A stretch of DNA of 64,000 nucleotides from Sporocytophaga sp. (GCA_024707265.1 JANQAB010000004.1:744001-808000), one strand, 5' to 3'; shown: positions 29,000 to 38,711, counted from the stretch's first letter. Numbers and translations are program-made. The notes: generated by a model from the letters alone, not told the origin.

Positions 29000-29921
29000 A
29001 TGTTGACATACGGTATTACTCCTCCTAAAGCAAAAAATGCTGAAGAACGCATTCTGGAAATTGCAGAGAAGCAAGTAAACAGGATTAAAGGTCTTGATGC
29101 GGATGCGCTTATCATTTATGATATTCAAGATGAATCTGACAGGATTTCAGATAGCAGGCCATATCCGTTTTTGCCTACACTAGACCCTAAAGTATATTCG
29201 GATGTCTATCTGAAAGATTTGACACTTCCTAAAATCCTATTCAGATCTGTAGGAAATTATTCACCAGAATTGCTGGAGGTTGAACTTAAAGAAGCTTCTA
29301 ACAATCAAAATTATGTGTTTGTAGGAGCTTCTTCACAAAATCAAAAAGTGCAGCTGACACTGGATGATGCCTATCAGTTGTGTCAAAATGCTAATAGTAA
29401 CATACGTCTGGGAGGTATTATGATTCCTGAAAGACATCAGAAAAAAAAATGATGAACATCTCAGAGTAAAGAATAAAATCAGCAATGGCTGTGAATTTTT
29501 TATTTCTCAGGCGGTCTATCATAGTGAGGCTTCCAAAAATTTTCTTTCGGACTATTACTACCTTTTCGAAACGACATCAGAAAGGATGAGGCCAATCATA
29601 TTTACACTTACTTTATGCGGTTCACCTAAAACACTGGAGTTTCTTAAGTGGCTTGGTGTTTCTGTACCTAAGTGGGTTGAAAATGAATTGCTGAATTCTA
29701 AAAACATTCTGGAGAAATCATTTGACGTTAGCTATCAGATATATAAAGAACTACATGAGTTTGCAATGGACAAAAATATTCCTGTAGGTTTTAACATTGA
29801 AAGTGTTTCTATTAATAAGGAAGAGATTGAGGCATCTGTTGAGTTGTTTGAAAAGGTGAAAAAGGATTACAGAATTGCACAACCTAAACACAGTATACTT
29901 GAAGATACGGCATCGTTTTAA
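29000..29921 (+). pseudogene. Methylenetetrahydrofolate-reductase-like protein, frameshifted
   Basis: The opening LTYGITPPKA and ADALIIYDIQDESDR belong to a family of MTHFR-superfamily (COG0685-like) TIM-barrel proteins; IFTLTLCGSPKTLEFLKWLG and PVGFNIESVSINKEEIEASV are the matching C-terminal half. The first frame stops at 29452, right after a run of nine A (29441-29449). Eight A read HQKKNDEHLRVKNKISNG and connect to the second half, giving 306 aa. True MTHFR reduces methylene-THF with FMN/FAD; whether this branch keeps that activity is unknown. It is followed by a strong terminator. Confidence 0.75.
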
Positions 29922-29947
29922 AGATTAGAATCTTATAAATATTGAAA

Positions 29948-29981
29948 ACACCTGCCGAGTTTTGGGCAGGTGTTTTTTTTT
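29948..29981 (+). terminator. Rho-independent terminator
   Basis: Perfect 9-bp stem ACACCTGCC (29948-29956) / GGCAGGTGT (29965-29973), 8-nt loop, then an uninterrupted T tract to 29981. Ends the MTHFR-like transcript. Confidence 0.92.
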
Positions 29982-30047
29982 ATCTAAACAATTATTAATG
30001 AATTATGAAACAGCATCACTTGCTGTACCAATCTTTAACTTTTCCAT

Positions 30048-30680
30048 ATGCAAAAAACAGAAAAAACAACCCCGAGCAGATACGCCAATCAGCGCATGCA
30101 TTATTCGGAAGAAGTAATCTTTCCCATTCTTGATGAGGCATTGTTCTGCATTGTCAGCTACTTTCTGAACAATGAACCTTATTCCATTCCGACAGCCTTT
30201 GTGAGAGAGGGATCAAAGCTTTATATTCACGGTTCTGTCGGAAGCCATTTTTTGAGACAACTTGCTCCCGGCACACCGGTTTGTATATCCGTAATGCTGG
30301 CAGACTCATTAGTAGTAGCTAAATCTGCTTTTCATCATTCTGTGAATTACAGGTCTGTCATTATATTTTCCAAGAGTGAGCTTATTGATGACTATGATCT
30401 TAAAGCTGAGTTTTTTAAAAAGCTGACAGAGAAAATGGTGCCGGGAAGCTGGGATTACCTGCGCCCCATGAAAGCAAGTGAGGTGAATAAAACAATGCTG
30501 ATAGCTTTTGAGATCAACGAAGCTTCAGCAAAAGTAAGGAATGCTCCTCCAAGTGATGATGAGGAAGATAAAGACCTTCCTATCTGGTCTGGGCTTATTC
30601 CAATTCCACCCAGGAGACTTGCTCCGACACCTGATGAGTTAAGTATAAATATACCATTACCCGAACATCTCAAGTATTAA
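30048..30680 (+). CDS. FMN-binding split-barrel (pyridoxamine-phosphate-oxidase-like) protein
   Basis: 210-aa flavin/nucleotide-binding split barrel of the COG3467 group: FPILDEALFCIVSYFLNNEP, YSIPTAFVREGSKLYIHGSV, GSHFLRQLAPGTPVCISVML, and the typical SVNYRSVIIFSKSEL. No signal peptide; cytoplasmic. Such proteins bind FMN or heme and are often annotated as pyridoxamine 5'-phosphate oxidase-related, but few have a proven reaction. The acidic tail (DDEEDKDLPIW) is normal for the group. Monocistronic between two terminators. Confidence 0.88.
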   Translation: MQKTEKTTPSRYANQRMHYSEEVIFPILDEALFCIVSYFLNNEPYSIPTAFVREGSKLYIHGSVGSHFLRQLAPGTPVCISVMLADSLVVAKSAFHHSVNYRSVIIFSKSELIDDYDLKAEFFKKLTEKMVPGSWDYLRPMKASEVNKTMLIAFEINEASAKVRNAPPSDDEEDKDLPIWSGLIPIPPRRLAPTPDELSINIPLPEHLKY

Positions 30681-30720
30681 TATATTCTAATACAGTTACT
30701 TATTTAACAATGTGAAATTT

Positions 30721-30769
30721 GGCTCTTGATTGCGGTGCTACTACTTCAATCAGAGCCATCTTTTTTTTT
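30721..30769 (+). terminator. Rho-independent terminator
   Basis: GGCTCTTGATTG (30721-30732) pairs with CAATCAGAGCC (30747-30757), one bulged base, followed by ATCTTTTTTTTT. Ends the FMN-binding-protein transcript. Confidence 0.85.
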
Positions 30770-30831
30770 ACATTTGTACTAAACTTTTAAATGACATAAA
30801 ATCCATATGTCAATATTTTTGGGAGGTAATT

Positions 30832-32748
30832 ATGCTATTTAGATTAAAATTAAACAAGTTATTTACGCTACTACTGCTTATTGGTATAGTAGTAACAAGT
30901 CAGGCCCAGCATTCTTTAAAATGGGGAAAACCAAGTAAAGAAGAAATTCAATTAAATGTCTGTAGCTTTGATAGTTCAGCCAATGCAGTAGTATTGGCAG
31001 AGACAGGGCATATAAGGATTATAAATGGCTTTGTTTATATGGAAATATATAATAAAGTTAAGATACTTAATTCTAAAGGTCTTGATTATGCAACAATAAA
31101 TATTCCCTATCAAGCTAAATATAATGTGGATCAAATTGAAGATCTGAAAGCTCAGACGATCAATATTGAGAATGGAATACCTATTATCACACAATTAAGC
31201 AGAGATCAAATATTTACCCAGACTCCGGATCCATGGATGGAAGAAAAGAAATTTACTTTTCCAGGAGTGAAAAATGGGTCAATTCTGGAATACAAGTACA
31301 CTCTTGTAACTAAGAGAATTAAATATCTGAAAGATTGGTGTTTTCAGAATAAAATTCCCACATTATTTAGTGAGTTAAAAGCAGAAATTCCGCTGTCACT
31401 TCAATATAATGTAATTCTTTCCGGGAAAATGCTACTTGACAAGTATAAAAATGCTTCACCTAAAGATAATACCTGGGCTTTAAAAAATATTCCCGGATAT
31501 GAGCATGAAAACTTTGTCTATTGCTATAGAGGCTATATTAATCAGATTCAGTTTCAGTTAAATAGCTTCTACAAAATTGAGCGTTACGGGGGAGAAGACA
31601 AAAGCGTTCTACAAAGTTGGGATGAGCTTGCTACTGAGGTTACTGAAGACTATTCTACTTATTTGGGAAAAGCGGGGATTGCAAAGGAACTGTTACTACA
31701 GATAGTAAATATAAAAGACTCCAGGGAAGATGCATTGGTAAAGATTTTCAATTTTGTTCAGAACTTCAATTTAACTTATTACAGTAAATATCCAATTCAG
31801 AAAATATCTGATCTGATAAAAACAAGATCGGGAAACTCCGCAGAAATAAATCTATTATTATGCTTGTTGTTAAACGAAGCTGGCATTCCCGCAAATCCTG
31901 TCCTGATCTCCACTAAAAGACACGGAAAAGTAACTAAGCAATTCCCTCTTCTGGATCAGTTTAACCACGTCTTTGCTGCAATTGCTGAAAAAGATAAAGA
32001 TAGCAGCTACATATTTTTGGATGCTGTAAGCCAAAGTTCTAATTATCATCTCCTGCCTGCTGATCACATCAACTATTGGGGATTTATGCTGGATGGCACT
32101 AAAAGCCGATTTGTAAAAATAGATTATCGTACTGAAAGCAAAGAAAGCTATCTGATTACATATAATTTAGAACCAGATAGAATTAAGGTAAAATATAATG
32201 GAAAATATACCGGATATGCTGCTCTAAAAAAACGTGAACTTCAAAAAAATAATACTGTTAAAGAGCCCTTGCTCTCTCTCGAAAATGCACCAATTAAAAA
32301 AGATAGTTCAACCATTTTTAATTTAGAAAATGAATATGAAGACTTTTCTGAAATTTACTATTATTCTTCTCCATCCAGATCTGCAGGAAAGTTGTTTCTT
32401 AATCTGAATCTGTTTGAATTACAAAATCCTTTTAAACAAAAAGAAAGGCAATTCCCAGTGGAGATGGAGTACCCATATAGTATTAACAGTACTGTTTATA
32501 TCGCATTATCACCAGGTGACATAGCTGCAGTGTTACCTAAAAGCATATCTATAGCCTTGCAGAACGAAGGTATTCAGTATGGTAAGTTTATGTATAAAAT
32601 AGCGAGCGATGATAATAACATCAGAGTTTCTATCAAATGGGAAATGTCTGAAGCTATTATACCTCAGGATTACTATGGCTTTCTTAAAGATTTTACAAAC
32701 AAAGTAATCTCTAAGTTGAACGAACCTATTGTAATAGAAAGGAAATAA
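30832..32748 (+). CDS. Secreted DUF3857/transglutaminase-like protein, Cys replaced
   Basis: 638 aa when started at ATG 30832, which has an unusually good ribosome-binding site for this genome (GGGAGG, 7 nt upstream) and directly begins a signal peptide (MLFRLKLNKLFTLLLLIG); the 34 upstream codons are ruled out. DUF3857 N-terminal beta region (KVKILNSKGLDYATINIPYQ, EEKKFTFPGVKNGSILEYKY), then a transglutaminase-like fold (IKDSREDALVKIFNFVQNF, TRSGNSAEINLLLCLLLNEA). The position of the nucleophile holds Ser (GNSAE), so it is probably not a classical enzyme. Stop overlaps the next start by one base. Confidence 0.85.
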   Translation: MLFRLKLNKLFTLLLLIGIVVTSQAQHSLKWGKPSKEEIQLNVCSFDSSANAVVLAETGHIRIINGFVYMEIYNKVKILNSKGLDYATINIPYQAKYNVDQIEDLKAQTINIENGIPIITQLSRDQIFTQTPDPWMEEKKFTFPGVKNGSILEYKYTLVTKRIKYLKDWCFQNKIPTLFSELKAEIPLSLQYNVILSGKMLLDKYKNASPKDNTWALKNIPGYEHENFVYCYRGYINQIQFQLNSFYKIERYGGEDKSVLQSWDELATEVTEDYSTYLGKAGIAKELLLQIVNIKDSREDALVKIFNFVQNFNLTYYSKYPIQKISDLIKTRSGNSAEINLLLCLLLNEAGIPANPVLISTKRHGKVTKQFPLLDQFNHVFAAIAEKDKDSSYIFLDAVSQSSNYHLLPADHINYWGFMLDGTKSRFVKIDYRTESKESYLITYNLEPDRIKVKYNGKYTGYAALKKRELQKNNTVKEPLLSLENAPIKKDSSTIFNLENEYEDFSEIYYYSSPSRSAGKLFLNLNLFELQNPFKQKERQFPVEMEYPYSINSTVYIALSPGDIAAVLPKSISIALQNEGIQYGKFMYKIASDDNNIRVSIKWEMSEAIIPQDYYGFLKDFTNKVISKLNEPIVIERK

Positions 32749-34607
32749 TGAAATACCTCGTAACAATTTTAACCGTTATACTTCAGTTTAACGGGCTCGC
32801 TCAGAGTCTTAAATTTCCTGACGCCATTGTTGAATATAAGCATGCTGAATATACTATTACAGATGTAAACAATGTTCATTTCAAGTATAAATTTAAAGTT
32901 CAAATTCTGAATGGTAAAGGACAAAAGCATGGAATTGTAACTATCCATACTGATAATGATACAAAGCTGAAGTCCTTTAAAGCTGTGGTTAAGGATGTAC
33001 TGGGCAATAAAGTTTCTTCTGCTTCAAAATCAGACTTACAAGAGGTTCATGCTCATGAATATTTTACTTTATACTCTGATAATAAAATAAAATACAAAGA
33101 ATTAAGCTATTATCAGTATCCTTATACCGTAGAGTATGAATATGAAGTGGATTATAAAGTTTTCCTTGGTATATATTTTCCGTTTATAGAAGGTTACGGC
33201 CTGCCTACCGGTGAGGCACTTTTAACTGTAAAGGTGGCTAAAGGAGTAGATTTTCTGTTTAAGGCTAATCAATTTGAAGGAATAGCAGATAGTGTTGCTG
33301 TAGGGAGTATGAATCTTTATACCTGGAAATGTAGAAACGTCCAGGCGATATATCCTGAAAGCTTTTCTCCATCATTTTGGATAAAGGTTCCTTCAGTATT
33401 TATAACTCCTCAAAAGATAAACTATAATGGTTTTTCGGGAGCTATGGATTCCTGGCAGAACTTTGGTAAATGGTCCTGGACATTATTGCAGAATAGAAAC
33501 GAACTTCCGGAAGAAACCAGAAAGACCATTTTAAAATTAACAGAAGCAGAACCTGATACTCTGAAGAAAATTCGTATACTATATAAGTACCTTCAACAAT
33601 CCACCAGATACATCAGTGTACAAGATGGCATAGGTGGATATCAACCTTTTCCGGCTGCCTATGTTGACAAGAATAAATATGGTGATTGCAAGGGATTATC
33701 TAATTACATGAATGCAATGTTATCTGTTATTGGAGTAAATGGCATTTACACCAAAATAGGGAATGGAGAGTATAAGATAAGGTACTATGATTTTCCAAGC
33801 TTTTTTCAGACCAACCATATAATTGTTGCAGTGCCCTTCAAAAAGGATACACTATGGCTTGAATGTACAAGTAAAGAGCTTCCATTTGGTTATATCGGAA
33901 AAGGTAACTCAGATAGGAAAGGACTTGCTGTTACTCCTAATGGTGGCAAATTGGTAAATACCCCTGTTTATACATCGGAGGATAACATTAGTAGTATTAA
34001 AGCTTCCATGCTAATCAGTGAGAATGGCAGTATGTCTTGTAACGCCAGCTATCACAATTCCGGGATTATGATGGAGGAGTTGCTTTGGATAAAGTCTTTG
34101 GATAAAAAAGGTCAGGATCAATATCTTCTTGAAAAATATCCTTCAAGAGAATTAACAGTTAAAAAATATGTAATCGATGAAACTTCAGATGTTTATCCTT
34201 CATTGACTTTTAATATTGAAATGGAAGAAATGGAATTTGCTTCCAAAACAGGTGATATTATTTCCTTTACTCCTAATTACCTTAGAAGATTTAAAAATCC
34301 TTTTAATTCAAGTGAAGAGAGAATTAATGACATTCAATTAGATTACGGTTATCAGCAGCACGATACGATCGACATTACGCTTCCTGAAGAATATGTAGTC
34401 GATTATTTGCCTGGACCCAAAAAAATGAATACTGAATTCGGAATTTTCAAATCTGAATTTATTCAAAAGGGAAATCAGGTATCCTTCATCCGTCATTCTA
34501 TGATGTTCAAAGGCTCATTTTCAAAGGATAAGTATGGTGCTTTAGTTGATTTTTACAAGCAAATTCAAGTGACAGATCAACAGAAAATTTTCCTTAAAAG
34601 GAAATAA
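32748..34607 (+). CDS. Secreted DUF3857/transglutaminase-like protein with intact Cys
   Basis: 619-aa partner of the preceding gene, coupled by a TAATG overlap. Signal peptide MKYLVTILTVILQFNGLAQ; DUF3857 (HFKYKFKVQILNGKGQKHG, LQEVHAHEYFTLYSDNKIKY, YPYTVEYEYEV); transglutaminase core with QQSTRYISVQDGIGGYQPFP, and C314 in KYGDCKGLSNYMNAML, unlike its Ser-bearing neighbour. The His/Asp region (FQTNHIIVAVPF, LWLECTSK) is present. Two-gene sets of this kind are common in Bacteroidota; substrate is unknown. Likely periplasmic or outer-surface. The pair may act as an active/inactive heteromer, which is speculation. Confidence 0.85.
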   Translation: MKYLVTILTVILQFNGLAQSLKFPDAIVEYKHAEYTITDVNNVHFKYKFKVQILNGKGQKHGIVTIHTDNDTKLKSFKAVVKDVLGNKVSSASKSDLQEVHAHEYFTLYSDNKIKYKELSYYQYPYTVEYEYEVDYKVFLGIYFPFIEGYGLPTGEALLTVKVAKGVDFLFKANQFEGIADSVAVGSMNLYTWKCRNVQAIYPESFSPSFWIKVPSVFITPQKINYNGFSGAMDSWQNFGKWSWTLLQNRNELPEETRKTILKLTEAEPDTLKKIRILYKYLQQSTRYISVQDGIGGYQPFPAAYVDKNKYGDCKGLSNYMNAMLSVIGVNGIYTKIGNGEYKIRYYDFPSFFQTNHIIVAVPFKKDTLWLECTSKELPFGYIGKGNSDRKGLAVTPNGGKLVNTPVYTSEDNISSIKASMLISENGSMSCNASYHNSGIMMEELLWIKSLDKKGQDQYLLEKYPSRELTVKKYVIDETSDVYPSLTFNIEMEEMEFASKTGDIISFTPNYLRRFKNPFNSSEERINDIQLDYGYQQHDTIDITLPEEYVVDYLPGPKKMNTEFGIFKSEFIQKGNQVSFIRHSMMFKGSFSKDKYGALVDFYKQIQVTDQQKIFLKRK

Positions 34608-34687
34608 TTATTCCATTCTATGTTAACTTATCCCGGATATTTCAGTTATTATCTATTTTAGGCGTTCTATTAACATAAAAATATTTT

Positions 34688-36721
34688 ATGAATCCACTTT
34701 TACAGAGTTATAATACCCCTTTTGATACAATACCTTTTGATCTTATTAAAAACGAGCACTTCCTGCCAGCCATAAAAGAAGCAATAGCTTTAGGTAAAGA
34801 GGATATTAAAAGAATTACATCCTCCAAGGAAGTTCCTGATTTTGAAAACACTATTGTGGCGCTGGAAAGAAGCGGCGAATTGGTAGGTTCAGTTTCATCT
34901 GTTTTCTTTAATCTGAACTCTGCAGAGACGAATGATGAAATTCAAAAACTTGCAAGAGAAATTTCTCCTTTGCTTTCAGAATATTCAAATGATATTTTGT
35001 TGGATCAGGAGCTGTTTGTGAAGATCAAAGCAGTTTATGATAAGAAAGATAAGCTAACCCTTTCTCCTGAACAAAACACCTTGCTGGTAAAGACTTACAA
35101 GAGTTTTGTCCGAAACGGTGCAAATTTGTCCGAAGATAAAAAACTGAAGCTTCGTGAAATAGATAAAGAATTATCTCAATTATCACTCTTGTTTGGTGAG
35201 CATGTATTAAAAGAGACTAATGACTTTTTTATGGAAGTTACTGATGAAAAGCAACTTTCAGGATTACCTCCATTTGTAGTGGAAGCGGCAGCCATTGCAG
35301 CCAAAGAAAAAGGCAAAGAAGGCAGCTGGATCTTCACTCTTCAGTTTCCGAGTTATATTCCTTTTATGACTTATGCTGATAACAGGGCTTTGAGAGAAAA
35401 GATGTTCTACGCTTTCGGATCCAAAGCTTTTAAAGGGAATGATAAGGACAATCAGAAAATTGTGTTGGATGTCGTAAGGCTTCGTCATGAAAGGGCTAAT
35501 CTGCTTGGGTATAAATCGCATGCAGATTTTGTACTTGAAGAAAGAATGGCCGAATCACCTTCTAAAGTAAGCGCATTCCTTGATAACCTTCTTAAGTATG
35601 CAAAACCAATAGGAGAGAAAGAGTTAAAAGAACTTTCAGAATATGCAAGATCCATTGGCGGACCAGAAAAACTGGAAAGATGGGATATCTCTTATTATTC
35701 AGAAAAACTTAAGAAGGAAAAGTACTCTATAGATGATGAAATGCTGAAGCCCTACTTCAAGCTTGAGAATGTAATTGATGGAGTATTTCAGGTTGCAGGA
35801 AAATTATATGGCTTGAAGTTCAAAGAAATGGATAATGTGCAGGTCTATCACCCGGATGTAAAGGTATACGAAGTATTGGATGAGCGGGATAAGCATATTG
35901 CCGTATTTTATGCTGACTTCTTTCCAAGAGCAGGAAAGAGAAACGGGGCATGGATGACTTCATTCAGGGGCCAGAAGAAAGTTAATGGGATTGATGTCAG
36001 GCCACATGTATCCATAGTTTGTAACTTCACCAAGCCAACAGGTACACAGCCTTCCCTGCTTACGTTTAATGAGGTAACTACCTTGTTTCATGAATTTGGT
36101 CATGCATTGCATGGAATGCTTGCAGACGGAACTTACGAAAGTCTCTCCGGAACCAGTGTTTACTGGGACTTTGTAGAATTACCTTCTCAGGTATTTGAAA
36201 ACTGGGTCTATGAAAAAGACAGCCTTGATTTGTTTGCAAAGCATTATGAAACAGGTGCTGCTATCCCTCTTGATCTGGTTAAAAAAATCAAAGAGAGTGC
36301 AAACTTTATGGAAGCTTACCAGACAGTCAGACAGGTGGGGCTTGCTCAGCTGGATATGGGCTGGCATTCAGGTAAGGCGCAGGATGTTATAGATGTAGGA
36401 GCTTATGAGAAAGAACTTCAGAAGGCAACTGACCTATTACCTCCGGCTGATGGTGTGAATACAAGTTGTTCCTTTTCTCATATATTCCAGGGAGGATATT
36501 CATCGGGTTATTACAGCTATAAATGGGCTGAGGTGTTGGATGCTGATGCATTTGAATTCTTTCAGGAAAAAGGCATCTTTAATAAAGATACTGCAACCCT
36601 TTTTAAGACACACGTACTTAGCGCCGGCGGCAGCGAGCATCCGATGGAGTTATACAAAAGATTCCGTGGAAAAGAACCTTCTCCGGAAGCTCTGCTTAGA
36701 AGAACGGGAATGCTTAAATAA
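34688..36721 (+). CDS. M3 family zinc oligopeptidase (Dcp/oligopeptidase A-like)
   Basis: 677-aa thimet-type metallopeptidase with HEFGH at 468-472 (TLFHEFGHALHGML) and the distal Glu in the following SLSGTSVYWDFVELPSQV region. Closest in pattern to peptidyl-dipeptidase Dcp / oligopeptidase A: TPFDTIPFDLIKNEHFLPAI at the start, GAWMTSFRGQKK and HVSIVCNFTKPT before the active site, FSHIFQGGYSSGYYSYKWAE near the end. Length is normal. No signal peptide, so cytoplasmic breakdown of small peptides, or of cleaved signal peptides. Monocistronic. Confidence 0.93.
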   Translation: MNPLLQSYNTPFDTIPFDLIKNEHFLPAIKEAIALGKEDIKRITSSKEVPDFENTIVALERSGELVGSVSSVFFNLNSAETNDEIQKLAREISPLLSEYSNDILLDQELFVKIKAVYDKKDKLTLSPEQNTLLVKTYKSFVRNGANLSEDKKLKLREIDKELSQLSLLFGEHVLKETNDFFMEVTDEKQLSGLPPFVVEAAAIAAKEKGKEGSWIFTLQFPSYIPFMTYADNRALREKMFYAFGSKAFKGNDKDNQKIVLDVVRLRHERANLLGYKSHADFVLEERMAESPSKVSAFLDNLLKYAKPIGEKELKELSEYARSIGGPEKLERWDISYYSEKLKKEKYSIDDEMLKPYFKLENVIDGVFQVAGKLYGLKFKEMDNVQVYHPDVKVYEVLDERDKHIAVFYADFFPRAGKRNGAWMTSFRGQKKVNGIDVRPHVSIVCNFTKPTGTQPSLLTFNEVTTLFHEFGHALHGMLADGTYESLSGTSVYWDFVELPSQVFENWVYEKDSLDLFAKHYETGAAIPLDLVKKIKESANFMEAYQTVRQVGLAQLDMGWHSGKAQDVIDVGAYEKELQKATDLLPPADGVNTSCSFSHIFQGGYSSGYYSYKWAEVLDADAFEFFQEKGIFNKDTATLFKTHVLSAGGSEHPMELYKRFRGKEPSPEALLRRTGMLK

Positions 36722-36725
36722 GCGT

Positions 36726-36771
36726 AAAGCTAAAAGCTTAAAGTTAAAAGTATAAAGTTAAAAGCTTAAAG
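36726..36771. repeat. Heptanucleotide tandem repeat
   Basis: Six and a half units of AAAGYTA/AAAGTAT/AAAGCTT (AAAGCTA, AAAGCTT, AAAGTTA, AAAGTAT, AAAGTTA, AAAGCTT, AAAG), starting five bases after the peptidase stop. Reverse complement of the tract type at 38645. Confidence 0.8.
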
Positions 36772-36827
36772 AATTATATCAGTTCTTGGGTGTTTCAAGG
36801 TTTAAGTAGTGATCGATTACTGACGCT

Positions 36828-36877
36828 GGTGCAAGCGTCTTCGCTTGTACCAAAAATATATCAAGCGTCTCGCTTGA
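36828..36877. repeat. Two adjacent short hairpins
   Basis: GGTGCAAGCG-TCTT-CGCTTGTACC (36828-36851) and TCAAGCG-TCT-CGCTTGA (36861-36877) share the AAGCG/CGCTT core and look like two copies of a small palindromic element. No T tract follows. Confidence 0.65.
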
Positions 36878-36938
36878 ATTACGAATGTTAAAAATATTTA
36901 ATATTAACCTGACGACCATGTCTTTTTAGAATATGGTA

Positions 36939-37080
36939 GTCAAGTTGAATCTTTACTTTCTCATGCGGAATTATTGAAGCATCTAAGTTTCATAAAGAAA
37001 GTTTTCTGTCTGGCAAATTGACGATTTGAATCATAAATTACTTTGTAACTATCAGATTCTTCGCAGGCTCAGAATAACAA
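36939..37080. repeat. Dispersed intergenic repeat, copy 2
   Basis: Diverged copy of 23948-24099 with GTCAAGTT, CTTTACTTTCTCATGCGGA, GAAGCATCTAAGTTTCAT and CAGATTCTTCGCAGG in the same order. The rest of the 36722-37195 spacer shows nothing further. Confidence 0.6.
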
Positions 37081-37195
37081 ATTCGTGGTAAGGGCACGTA
37101 ACTGAACACTTCTAAGTTGATCTCTTTCTCAGGAGAAGACCAGGTAAGAGGTCTTTTCAGTATATAGTAATCATTATCCCATTAAACAAATTCAT

Positions 37196-37786
37196 ATGAG
37201 ACATATATTACCGTTAATACTTATCCTGCTTCTTGTATCTTGTTCTTCTGAAAAAGTAAGTAAAGAAAATCAGGAGCAAACAATAACAGCTAAAAAATCT
37301 ACTATTGATAAGCAGAATATAGAAGAATCGGAAGATTGTGTTTTTGATACAAGTACCTTTAAGTTTACTTCTGAAGCCATACATAAATTTAATCCTGCTC
37401 TTAAATTTCATTGGAATGACAATGAAAAACATGCCTTTCTTCCATTGGAGGAAGGGGATACGCTGATACTGCATATAGGAGGATGCAATCACTTTTCCTA
37501 CTGGGCTAAATACAGAACGGATTACTCCAGATTTAATGACAGCATTTATTTATTGAACAAAGTAAAATGGATAGCTGAGAATTTTTTTGATAATGGTTTT
37601 GATAAAAATTATGTAAGATTTATCTCGGATAAAAAATACTTCCTTGAAGAGAATGGTAAGCCACTGATGAAAAGTTATTCTATTCAAACGGACACATCCA
37701 TTCAGGAAAATGAAATTTATGAAGGCTTTTATTTTATGAGGGATGGAGAAAGAACAGAAATATGGATTCATGCATATGTTAATTGA
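37196..37786 (+). CDS. Hypothetical lipoprotein, 196 aa
   Basis: Lipoprotein signal MRHILPLILILLLVSCSSEK: hydrophobic stretch and lipobox LVSC with Cys at residue 16, followed by Ser-Ser and a charged linker. The mature part (EDCVFDTSTFKFTSEAIHKF, LEEGDTLILHIGGCNHFSYW, YEGFYFMRDGERTEIWIHAY) has a beta-rich pattern and three Cys. No family recognised. A second, disrupted lipoprotein gene starts only 9 bp downstream, so the two probably form an operon. Confidence 0.75.
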   Translation: MRHILPLILILLLVSCSSEKVSKENQEQTITAKKSTIDKQNIEESEDCVFDTSTFKFTSEAIHKFNPALKFHWNDNEKHAFLPLEEGDTLILHIGGCNHFSYWAKYRTDYSRFNDSIYLLNKVKWIAENFFDNGFDKNYVRFISDKKYFLEENGKPLMKSYSIQTDTSIQENEIYEGFYFMRDGERTEIWIHAYVN

Positions 37787-37794
37787 TTACACTA

Positions 37795-38519
37795 ATGAGG
37801 TTTTTTTAATCTGTCATTTATATTTTTTATAATACTATTGTCCTGTAAAGGACTTAAAGAACAGGCTGGAGAGTTGCCATCAGGGTGAAGAAGCAACTAT
37901 TTTATCCTTGCAGGAAGAAGCTGCAGGTATGAAGCATTTTTCTATCGTTCAGATTGATAGCATAGAATTTGAAACTTCAAAATTTGCAGACAATCCTTTT
38001 ATTATTGATTCTAATCTTATTACTGTTTCGAAAAATGGAATAAGTCTGCCTATTGACAATTCTGAAAGTATCATCCTAATGGACTCCATCTCAAGGGATG
38101 AGACCGAAAATGTCCAATATCATTTTCAAGGTTATAATTGGTCTTTCAATCAGTATCTTATTGTAGAAGAAATGTACGAGGATGAAAGAATATTTCTGAT
38201 TGATAAGAAGGATGGAAAGAAAACAATTCTTTGGAACAGACCCATTCAGGATCAGGAAGGTAGATATTTATTTAATAAGCAAAGCAATCTGAGTGCGGTC
38301 TATGATGATGTCCCATTTGGATTTCAGATTTGGGAAAAGGAGTTGGGGGCTTTAATACAAGTGGAGGAGGTTAAACTTCAGCATAATATCATAATGGATG
38401 CGATATGGACAACTTCAGGGGATTTGTTTATTAAAAGCCTTCCAATTAATGAATTCATCACCCAGGGAGAAGAAGCTAAATCAGGGTTTGATTATTATAA
38501 ATTAACAAAGAGAAAATGA
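37795..38519 (+). pseudogene. Hypothetical lipoprotein with two probable frameshifts
   Basis: Only 37908-38519 is open (TTG start, no signal), but upstream sequence reads as a proper lipoprotein start if one T is removed from the T7 run 37801-37807: MRFFNLSFIFFIILLSCKG, with lipobox LLSC. That frame then ends at GGG TGA, and removing one G from 37883-37885 links ELPSG to EEATILSLQEEAAG and the long ORF, giving 240 aa. The body (GISLPIDNSESIILMD, HFQGYNWSFNQYLIVEEMYE) is beta-rich and unidentified. The reconstruction rests on the lipobox and on both fixes being single-base removals. Confidence 0.6.
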
Positions 38520-38644
38520 TCATAACTGACCAATGACAGTAAATATTTTTCAATATCATCATTTATAAAAGAAGAGTTTGAAAGCTGTTATAATTTTAAG
38601 AATTTTACATTCAATATATAAAGTTATTTTTAATACTTAATTTT

Positions 38645-38707
38645 CTTATACCTTATACCTTATACCTTATACCTTATACTTTATACTTTATACTTTTAAC
38701 TTTATAC
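38645..38707. repeat. Heptanucleotide tandem repeat (CTTATAC)n
   Basis: Five perfect CTTATAC units then TTTATAC, TTTATAC, TTTTAAC, TTTATAC; ends 5 bp before the GyrI-like start codon, so it sits where the ribosome-binding region would be. Copy-number changes could affect expression, which is inference. Confidence 0.9.
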
Positions 38708-38711
38708 TCAG

